Below are positions 16,186 through 21,313 of a stretch of DNA of 26,691 nt, piece by piece. Source of the DNA: CAZOIA01 sp964579675 (GTDB taxonomy: Bacteria > Planctomycetota > Phycisphaerae > UBA1845 > PWPN01). The notes beneath the pieces were generated by a model. That model ran no database searches and was not told where the DNA came from. It saw only the letters and a program-made list of their open reading frames with translations. The stretch lies in the NCBI GenBank assembly GCA_964579675.1, contig CAZOIA010000062.1, positions 1 through 26,691 on the forward strand, written 5' to 3'. The translations under genes and the position numbers were made by a program. Position 1 is the stretch's first letter. Each line of letters starts with the position of its first letter.

Positions 16186-16281
16186 TCGCAACAGTATCGG
16201 GTTATCACCTGGATGCGACAATACTTGCCTGGCTATTGGCGGGAGCCTGGATACCGTACGAAGCAGCGCCGCTCCGCCGGC

Positions 16282-16323
16282 AAAAAAACTTCCGGGTCAG
16301 AACCTGCGTCCCGTCCCGGAAGT
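16282..16323 (-). terminator. Intrinsic terminator (or attenuator) upstream of the aminotransferase gene
   Basis: On the minus strand ACTTCCGGG (16323-16315) and CCCGGAAGT (16296-16288) form a perfect 9-bp stem with an 18-base loop, followed at once by a run of T to 16282. It stops RNA running toward the aminotransferase start at 16185, so it either ends a small RNA or acts as a leader attenuator. Confidence 0.82.
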
Positions 16324-16430
16324 GCGCCACGGCTAAGACAGCCGATAACTGGAAGGTTCTACGCTGAACGCACCGCACGACAGACCAGTCGTCGCAAGCG
16401 CCGTGAGTTTCGTGCGTGCCCCTGATCGAG
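16282..16430 (-). ncRNA. Candidate small structured RNA or attenuated leader, about 150 nt
   Basis: It is bracketed by a near-consensus promoter (16436-16465) and an intrinsic terminator (16282-16323). Inside, the minus strand can form several stems: CGCAC with GTGCG, enclosing ACGAC/GTCGT around TGGTCT, and CGGCT/AGCCG around GTCTT. AGAACCT (16360-16354) can also pair with AGGTTCT (16305-16299) in the terminator loop, giving a pseudoknot or a competing fold. I do not recognise it as 6S RNA, SRP RNA, RNase P RNA, tmRNA or a known riboswitch. A frame from 16474 crosses it, but it lacks a ribosome site and would need the terminator inside its coding part. Confidence 0.5.
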
Positions 16431-16435
16431 GCCCA

Positions 16436-16465
16436 ACTATAACGCGCCTCGGCTGGCCATGTCAA
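16436..16465 (-). promoter_or_regulatory. Strong sigma-70 promoter driving the candidate small RNA
   Basis: Minus-strand TTGACA (perfect), 18 bases, TATAGT (five of six). The same -10 sequence is used in front of both tRNA genes in this window. The predicted start is near 16430. Confidence 0.7.
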
Positions 16466-16500
16466 TGAATGCATCGGCGAATTGCGGACGGAGCATGAGG

Positions 16501-16529
16501 ATTGTAAATTCTTGTGAATAAAGTGTTTA
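16501..16529 (-). promoter_or_regulatory. Second, weaker promoter candidate in tandem
   Basis: Minus-strand TAAACA (four of six), 17 bases, TACAAT (five of six), in a short AT-rich patch. It points the same way as the stronger promoter at 16436-16465. Confidence 0.3.
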
Positions 16530-16567
16530 CGTTTTTGGGAGGTTTGGCAGCGGGCCCGGTGGGATGC

Positions 16568-16620
16568 AAGTCCTGCTGGCGTCGGAACTTGCCTGCCAGC
16601 AGGATTTCTCAGTTTTTTTT
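16568..16620 (+). repeat. Perfect inverted repeat followed by T8 (possible terminator)
   Basis: Arms 16571-16580 and 16595-16604 pair over 10 bp, extendable by three more pairs, with a 14-base loop. A run of eight T follows, separated from the stem by eight bases, which is farther than in a typical intrinsic terminator. No plus-strand gene ends here. The gene-free stretch 16186-16758 otherwise holds only the promoter, RNA and terminator features listed. Confidence 0.4.
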
Positions 16621-16758
16621 CGGAATCGCGCTGGGGAATAATGCCCGCGGTTGGGCACTAGTTGCTGAGGCCGGGCGGTGGTTCCAGAAGCCTTGTCAGT
16701 GTAGGTGGTTACGGGTTATGGAGGAGAGGGACAGCGGGCGCGGAGGTCATCCGGGCGG

Positions 16759-17163
16759 ATGACTGATGAGGTGCAGGTGGCGTTGGCGTTGGTGAGTCGC
16801 CAGGGGCGGTGGCTGGTGACGCGCCGATCGGAGGGGCGGGTTTTTGGCGGCTACTGGGAGTTTCCCGGCGGGGGAATCGAGGGGGGCGAATCGGCCTTCG
16901 AGGCCGCGGTTCGCGAGACGCGTGAGGAGGCGGGCCTGGTGGTGGAGCCGGTCGAGACCCTCGGCCGGGTCCAGACAAGCCACGGCGGCCAACGGGTGAC
17001 GCTTCACCTGATCCGCTGCCGCCCCGTCGCCGGTGAGCCGAGGCCGGCCAGCCCGGCAGTGGCCGACGTGCGCTGGGTCAGCCTGGCCGAACTTCGCCAA
17101 CTCCCCATGCCGCCGGCGAATGACGAGATCCGCCGGCGGATCGCGTTGCTGCCAGGGTCATGA
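16759..17163 (+). CDS. MutT-type Nudix hydrolase
   Basis: A 134-residue nucleoside-diphosphate-linked hydrolase, probably a MutT-like enzyme that removes oxidised nucleotides such as 8-oxo-dGTP, though the substrate cannot be proven by sequence. The full Nudix box G-x5-E-x7-R-E-U-x-E-E-x-G-U is present: GIEGGESAFEAAVRETREEA at about residues 39-58, then GL. It is preceded by FGGYWEFPGG, the MutT-style approach to the box. ATG 16759 follows GGAGGT with a 12-base spacer; the frame extends upstream to 16705 without family similarity. It stands alone, with the divergent aminotransferase region on one side and a small convergent lipoprotein gene on the other. Confidence 0.93.
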   Translation: MTDEVQVALALVSRQGRWLVTRRSEGRVFGGYWEFPGGGIEGGESAFEAAVRETREEAGLVVEPVETLGRVQTSHGGQRVTLHLIRCRPVAGEPRPASPAVADVRWVSLAELRQLPMPPANDEIRRRIALLPGS

Positions 17164-17265
17164 CGCTACTTCGGGTGGGCCTCCGTGCCTTGCCGAGCGT
17201 ATCCACGCTCCGATCCCTAATGAGCGAACGCTCCTGCGAGACAGTCGCCGGGCAGGGATGGACAG

Positions 17266-17451
17266 TCAGGCGCCGAGGGCGGCATCCACCGCTGCGTTGA
17301 CGTACATACCGATCAGGCCGCTGGCAAATGACGAGACGGCACTGGCGGCCGAGTTGCGGATCTGCTCAACATCAGGGCAGCCGGTGGTCTGCAAGAGAAG
17401 GGCGCCGCTGGCGATGAAGCGCAACCATCTCCGAATCGTGAGAGGGCACAT
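17266..17451 (-). CDS. Small lipoprotein, 61 residues, function unknown
   Basis: A short exported protein that resembles small planctomycete lipoproteins of similar length. After MCPLTIRRW, a hydrophobic core leads to the lipobox LQTTGC, so the mature protein would start at the cysteine (residue 25) followed by PDVEQIRNSAASAVSSF and a mildly hydrophobic, Ala-rich helix ending VNAAVDAALGA. The second ATG (17451) is chosen over the first (17466) because a perfect GGAGG sits eight bases in front of it. The mature part is only about 37 residues. It has no enzymatic motif and no operon partner. Confidence 0.75.
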   Translation of the reverse strand: MCPLTIRRWLRFIASGALLLQTTGCPDVEQIRNSAASAVSSFASGLIGMYVNAAVDAALGA

Positions 17452-17459
17452 CGAATCAA

Positions 17460-17464
17460 CCTCC
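17460..17464 (-). promoter_or_regulatory. Ribosome binding site deciding the start of the small lipoprotein
   Basis: GGAGG on the minus strand, eight bases before ATG 17451. It overlaps the codons that would follow the alternative ATG at 17466, which argues against that start. Confidence 0.75.
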
Positions 17465-17631
17465 ATCGTGTTGGTCGGCTGGTCCCGTCGCCGACGCGGT
17501 CGTGCGGGCTCCGGTGCGCGGTGCGGACACCTCGGGCTCGGTACGCCGCATCAACCCTCTTATCGGTCCAAAACGTGCGCCACACCAGTCAGGGTCGCGC
17601 TCAACATTACGCCTGCTGGTCGCTTTCGTCC

Positions 17632-17660
17632 TTGCTAAGGGGGCACACCCGTCCTATAGT
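17632..17660 (+). promoter_or_regulatory. Promoter of tRNA-Met
   Basis: TTGCTA (four of six), 17 bases, TATAGT (five of six), ending 40 bases before the tRNA 5' end. The -10 is the same as in the tRNA-Asp promoter. Confidence 0.65.
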
Positions 17661-17700
17661 GGACGAGCAGAATGCGTCGGGGGTACGTGTTCGGCCTACC

Positions 17701-17774
17701 GGCGGCGTAGCTCAGTCGGTAAGAGCGTGGGATTCATAACCCCAAGGTCACCGGTTCGAGTCCGGTCGCCGCTA
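17701..17774 (+). tRNA. tRNA-Met, elongator type (anticodon CAT)
   Basis: A 74-base cloverleaf: acceptor GGCGGCG with CGCCGCT (terminal G-T pair), D arm GCTC/GAGC, anticodon loop TTCATAA with CAT, variable AGGTC, T arm ACCGG/CCGGT around TTCGAGT, discriminator A. CCA is not encoded. The G1-U72 pair and the lack of three G-C pairs next to the loop argue against the initiator. A CAT anticodon could also be tRNA-Ile modified with lysidine, but the body looks Met-like. The anticodon stem has an A-C mismatch next to the loop. Confidence 0.93.
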
Positions 17775-18209
17775 TACGCAGGCGGACAAGAGGGAAAAAG
17801 ACTCGATTCGATTTGCCCGCCCGGTTCTTGAATTGTACATTTGGCGAGACTTTTCTCCTTCTCCTCCTCCAATCCGATGGGTAAGAGAGGCGTCGGCCGC
17901 CAGCACCGGCCGGCGCCCGCTTTTTTCACACCGCCCCAGGTTTACCCCGGCATCGACTCATTCGGCCGATTCCGAAATGACTTGAATTGTTGGCCTCCAG
18001 GCACGATCTGTTGTTGGCGCACAGCGTGCAGAAATGCAGTGCTGCTGACGCCAAGGCGCGGGATCGGGTTAGGGCGACAGTCCTTGGGGGGCCGGTGGAC
18101 GCCCGCGGCGGTGAAGGGTAGCCCCCAAGGCTGTAGTTGCACGAGTCCGGTAACTGAAAAATCCGCGATTCGGAATGAAATGATTGACGGCCAACCGCCC
18201 GGTTTTTGC
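17775..18209. other. Gene-free stretch after tRNA-Met
   Basis: It holds one clear intrinsic terminator (17889-17926). Minus-strand frames through it read the antisense of the tRNA and are not genes. From 17927 to 18209 I see nothing further that I can support. Confidence 0.55.
17889..17926 (+). terminator. Intrinsic terminator of the tRNA-Met transcript
   Basis: GGCGTCGGCCG (17889-17899) pairs with CGGCCGGCGCC (17907-17917) over 11 bp with one G-T, a seven-base loop, then CGC and T6. It lies 115 bases after the tRNA. Confidence 0.78.
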
Positions 18210-18238
18210 TTGACACGCGGTCCGGCTCGGTTTAGCAT
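18210..18238 (+). promoter_or_regulatory. Promoter of the secreted dockerin-like protein gene
   Basis: TTGACA (perfect), 17 bases, TAGCAT (four of six). The predicted start near 18245 gives a leader of about 385 bases before the ATG at 18630. Confidence 0.6.
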
Positions 18239-18244
18239 AAGTGT

Positions 18245-18629
18245 AACCCGATACTTGTACTGAGTACAGGGACGTGGATGGGTCTGTACGACGGGAGAAG
18301 GCCAATCTCGGTGCAGGTATGATAGGAGGGATAGCTGGCAGGTGGATCCAGCCCACGGGACACGACGAAGGTCGGTTGGTTGCCGATGGTCTGTGAGAGG
18401 GTCGAGGGTCCGGCAACCGTGCGGTTGGGCAGGCTTGCAAGCCCCCATCGACATCGGATCGTTCGCTTACAGCCGATTCGGGGTGGAAAGGACAGAGCAA
18501 CGACAAGACCCTGAAGCATAAGAGAACAGGGTCCGATTGCGGTGCAGAAGGTCCCAGGCACGTTAGTCGTTCCAGTTCGTCTGGAGATCGCGGATAAGTC
18601 ATAGTCGCATTTGGAGGAGGTTGAATACT
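18245..18629 (+). promoter_or_regulatory. Long structured 5' leader
   Basis: The leader has no gene. It contains a hairpin near its 5' end (CTTGTAC/GTACAGG around TGA), a 12-base palindrome GGCTTGCAAGCC (18432-18443), and a 7-bp stem GACCCTG/CAGGGTC (18507-18513 with 18527-18533). It ends in a very strong ribosome site, GGAGGAGG (18613-18620), nine bases from ATG 18630. No T-run terminator is seen inside, so control, if any, would be at translation or RNA stability. Confidence 0.45.
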
Positions 18630-20672
18630 ATGAGCAAGTGTATTGGTGCAACGTGTGTCGTAGGGCTGCTGGGGCTGATGACAGCACCCCTCATGGCCCA
18701 GCCCAACCTGATCTTGAACGGAGACTTCGAGGTGATCGCGAACAGCGAGAACCCCAGCTATCCGAATGGCCCCGTGAATGCGCGGATCTGGTTGGGCACG
18801 TACAGCATGATGGGTTGCCCCGACCCTGGCACCGGCTGCTCCCAGGGCTGGGGCTCGCGGAGTTGGTGGATCGCGCCGCATTCCCCCGTTCAGACCTGGG
18901 AAACGGCTAACGGCAACCCGGAGGTCCGTCAGACCCAGACCTGGCAAACGGTCGCGGTCAGCAACCCATCAACGGTCTCGTTTACCGGTTACGTGCAGAC
19001 GGGTCCCGCAGACAACGGTGAAATGAACAACATCACGATCAACCTTTACGACAATTCAGAGCCGAGCGGCACCCCGATTGCTACGGTTACCATAGACCAG
19101 ACTCTGGCTTACCCGGGGTGGTATGTGGTCCCGGCGATGGTCGGTGCGTCCAGCTCGGGGTACGTCACGGTGGAGTTCACGACGAATACCAGCGCCCCCT
19201 ACAACTTTGCCGGTGCGGTGCATTGCGACGACTTCAGCATGACCTCGAGCGTCGGCTGCACCACCCAGCACACGCTGGATCCGATTGCTCCCCCGATTCA
19301 GGCGAATCATGATGCCGATCCCACGCTGACCATTACCGGGACGGATCTGGAACGCGTGACGGGCGCCAAGCTGTTGCAGGTGGAGTCCGAGACGATTGTC
19401 GAGGCCACCGCTATCACGGTCGGCGGCGGCCCCGGTGAGATATCGATGGACGTCACGTTCCCCATCGGCACGGACGGTGCCCCACTTGGCCTGTACACGG
19501 TGATGACGGAGCAGGCCTCGGCGTCGGAGAATTGCGTGACCCAGACCGTCGTCGATGGGGTCGAGGTCGTCTGTGCCAACCCGAGCAGCTTCACCGGCAT
19601 GGTCCCGGATGAGCTGCGTAAGCCCCAGGGACAGTACCAGTTCACGATTAACGGCGCCAACCTGGATGAGCTGGATGGGGTATCGTTAGTCCTGGGCACG
19701 CAGCCCCCGATCCCCGGGACGATCGATGACAATTCCAACCCCAGCGCCATCCTGGTGACATTCGACCTCACCAGTGCGCTGGTCGGTCACTACGAACTCC
19801 GGGGAACCCGTCCTGATACCTGCGAGGATCCGGCCCCGAAGCCTGATGCGTTCACACTTCGGCCGGAAGAAGACCTGCCGAACCTGCTGACCAACCCCGG
19901 CTTCGAGGAAGGCAGCTTCAACGGCTGGGACAACGTCGTCTCGCTGGAGCTAGTCAATGGTTCGTGGTTCGGCGACGCCGCCCCGCACACCGGCGACTGG
20001 TTCGCCGGGCGTGCATGCTGCGGGGGCGAAGTGACCGCCAGTGCAGAACAGACGGTCTACGTGGAGAACAACCCGAACATGTGCGGGGCCCACGACTACG
20101 ACCTGACACTGTCGTTCTGGGCCAATGTCTGGGCCGGCCATCCCACGGAACCGTTCTTCGAGAGCTACGTGGAGTGTCAGCTCTTTGTTGACGGTGAGGA
20201 GAAAGCCAGTGCCCGCCGAAGCTCGCTCGACCACCCGACCCCACCGCTGGGGACGGGTGACTATGTTCAGTATGTCATGAGTTGGTTCGGATCGCTCCAG
20301 GAGACTAGCCAGATCACGGTGAAGATAGTGGCTGATGCTGACGGTCGTAGCGGCGGGACCATTCCCCCGCCGAACTGGGGTATCAGCATCGTCGATGACC
20401 TCGAGCTCACTGCGGGTGGCTGCGCGCTTTGCCCGCACGATCCCGCCTTCGACTACGATGACGACGGGGATGTGGACCAGGCGGACTTCGGGGTGATCCA
20501 GGCGTGCATCACCGGCCAGGGCGGCGGCTTGCGGCCCGGGGTGGACTGCAGTTGTTCCGACTGGGACCAGGACCTCGACGTCGATCAGACCGACCTGACG
20601 AAGTTCGAGGAGTGTGCCAGTGGTCCGGCGATCACGGCCGATACCACCTGCGATGATCCTCCTGCGCCCTGA
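18630..20672 (+). CDS. Large secreted lectin-like protein with dockerin-type calcium repeats
   Basis: A 680-residue exported protein. ATG 18630 is chosen over TTG 18621 because GGAGGAGG is correctly spaced only for the ATG. A signal peptide (cleavage near LMA-QP, residue 22) is followed by a beta-rich domain starting NLILNGDFEV, two IPT/TIG-like beta domains (DPTLTITGTDLERVTGAKLL and YQFTINGANLDELDGVSL), and a second carbohydrate-binding-like domain starting NLLTNPGFEEGSFNGWDNV (about residue 415). The C-terminus has two dockerin-like EF-hand loops: DYDDDGDVDQADF (about 607) and DWDQDLDVDQTDL (about 644), which bind calcium and pair in type I dockerins. No PEP-CTERM or membrane anchor follows. 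It likely acts outside the cell; binding to glycans is inferred. A strong terminator follows. Confidence 0.85.
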   Translation: MSKCIGATCVVGLLGLMTAPLMAQPNLILNGDFEVIANSENPSYPNGPVNARIWLGTYSMMGCPDPGTGCSQGWGSRSWWIAPHSPVQTWETANGNPEVRQTQTWQTVAVSNPSTVSFTGYVQTGPADNGEMNNITINLYDNSEPSGTPIATVTIDQTLAYPGWYVVPAMVGASSSGYVTVEFTTNTSAPYNFAGAVHCDDFSMTSSVGCTTQHTLDPIAPPIQANHDADPTLTITGTDLERVTGAKLLQVESETIVEATAITVGGGPGEISMDVTFPIGTDGAPLGLYTVMTEQASASENCVTQTVVDGVEVVCANPSSFTGMVPDELRKPQGQYQFTINGANLDELDGVSLVLGTQPPIPGTIDDNSNPSAILVTFDLTSALVGHYELRGTRPDTCEDPAPKPDAFTLRPEEDLPNLLTNPGFEEGSFNGWDNVVSLELVNGSWFGDAAPHTGDWFAGRACCGGEVTASAEQTVYVENNPNMCGAHDYDLTLSFWANVWAGHPTEPFFESYVECQLFVDGEEKASARRSSLDHPTPPLGTGDYVQYVMSWFGSLQETSQITVKIVADADGRSGGTIPPPNWGISIVDDLELTAGGCALCPHDPAFDYDDDGDVDQADFGVIQACITGQGGGLRPGVDCSCSDWDQDLDVDQTDLTKFEECASGPAITADTTCDDPPAP

Positions 20673-20740
20673 GAAGTGATCTCGCGGGCAGCCTGGCGCG
20701 GTCGCTTGCGGGGGCGCCGGGCGGATAGCGTAACGGTTCA

Positions 20741-20775
20741 CCGGCGGGAGCCGACCGGCTCCCGCCGGCTTCTTT
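20741..20775 (+). terminator. Intrinsic terminator of the secreted-protein gene
   Basis: A perfect 12-bp stem (20741-20752 with 20757-20768) with loop GACC is followed by CTTCTTTTC. It lies 69 bases after the stop codon. Confidence 0.85.
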
Positions 20776-20872
20776 TCTACTCCCCGGGTCTGTTGTCGGC
20801 CCCAGACGGCCGTGCACTGCTACCTACGATTCCTGCTCCGCGCGGCGCACTTCGCGCAGCAGAAGGTATGGC

Positions 20873-20957
20873 GGGTCCGTGACAGTTTAGGCGGGGACCT
20901 TCGGGCGGAGAAGGGGACGGCACCTCGCTTTTCCGAACCCCGACCGTCAGGGAGGGG
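20873..20957 (+). repeat. REP-like dispersed repeat, copy 1 (+)
   Basis: Begins GGGTCCGTGACAGTTT, passes through a GC-rich hairpin-prone middle, and ends in a 27-base unit TTCCGAACC-C-CGACCGTCAGG... at 20931-20957. It is the more divergent arm of the inverted pair. The middle, AAGGGGACGGCACCTC, resembles motifs often seen next to REP-associated transposases, but no such gene is here. Confidence 0.65.
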
Positions 20958-20979
20958 AGTATCTGCGGATGCGCCAGGG

Positions 20980-21056
20980 CCGCTTCCTTACGGGCGCGGT
21001 TCGGAAACACCTGGGGGCGGCGCCTTCCAACAGGCCGCCCAAAGTGTCATGCACCC
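20980..21056 (-). repeat. REP-like dispersed repeat, copy 2 (-)
   Basis: Read on the minus strand it begins GGGTGCATGACACTTTGGGC and ends in TTCCGAACCGCGCCCGTAAGG (20980-21006 carries the 27-base unit). It is inverted relative to copy 1, from which a 22-base spacer separates it. The 27-base ends match at 22 of 27 positions. Confidence 0.7.
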
Positions 21057-21082
21057 AGGTATGGCAGGGTCGGGACATCCTC

Positions 21083-21111
21083 TTGCCTGCGGAGGACCAC
21101 CGTGTAATAAT
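21083..21111 (+). promoter_or_regulatory. Candidate promoter of the ilvB operon
   Basis: TTGCCT (four of six), 17 bases, AATAAT (five of six), just after the repeat block. It predicts a leader of about 195 bases. Confidence 0.45.
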
Positions 21112-21117
21112 AACGGG

Positions 21118-21313
21118 TGATGCTTCGGCATCGGGTCGCTGGGGGATCTGAGGACCCGGCACCCACAATTGAATCAGATACGGGCCCCCTGCTGCGTCGT
21201 CTGTTTGGGCAGCGGCGTGGTGGGGCCGGGCTGAACCCGGTACGGCCCAACCGCCGTGAGCCGCGGTGGCACGGCGGGTAGCCAATGGCAAACCTATTGG
21301 AAAGGAGAAAACC
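21118..21313 (+). promoter_or_regulatory. Structured leader of ilvB
   Basis: Stems in order: GATGC-TTCG-GCATC (21119-21132), a perfect UUCG-capped hairpin; GGCCCC (21183-21188) with GGGGCC (21222-21227), enclosing GCTGC/GCAGC; CCGGG (21226-21230) with CCCGG (21236-21240), which competes for 21226-21227; and CCGCCGTG (21251-21258) with CACGGCGG (21270-21277). A 53-codon frame (21120-21281) is present but is not rich in Ile, Leu or Val, so classical peptide attenuation is not supported. No T-run terminator is seen. Confidence 0.45.

Noticed and set aside
15043..16425. 460-codon plus-strand frame
   Set aside because: It runs antisense to the aminotransferase gene and overlaps the end of pcm. 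No protein features are visible.
16282..16429. Guanidine-I (ykkC) riboswitch, because of GACTGGTCTG
   Set aside because: The short match resembles part of that motif, but the other conserved blocks are missing and the downstream gene is not a guanidine-related gene.
16205..16474. 89-codon minus-strand frame in the aminotransferase leader
   Set aside because: It has no ribosome site and mixed codon use, and both the strong promoter and the intrinsic terminator lie inside it.
16514..16762. 82-codon plus-strand frame with a GTG start
   Set aside because: It is interrupted by the inverted repeat and T8, has no ribosome site, and overlaps the Nudix gene start.
17696..17929. 77-codon minus-strand frame containing SGDRTRTGDLGVMNPTLL
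   Set aside because: This is the reversed tRNA-Met sequence read as protein, a familiar annotation artefact.
18069..18947. 292-codon minus-strand frame over the long leader
   Set aside because: It covers the promoter, the leader and the signal peptide of the secreted gene on the other strand, and has no ribosome site or family features.
21120..21281. 53-codon frame in the ilvB leader as a regulatory peptide
   Set aside because: It is Arg/Gly/Pro-rich and not enriched in Ile, Leu or Val. Its ribosome site is poor, and no terminator/antiterminator pair follows it.
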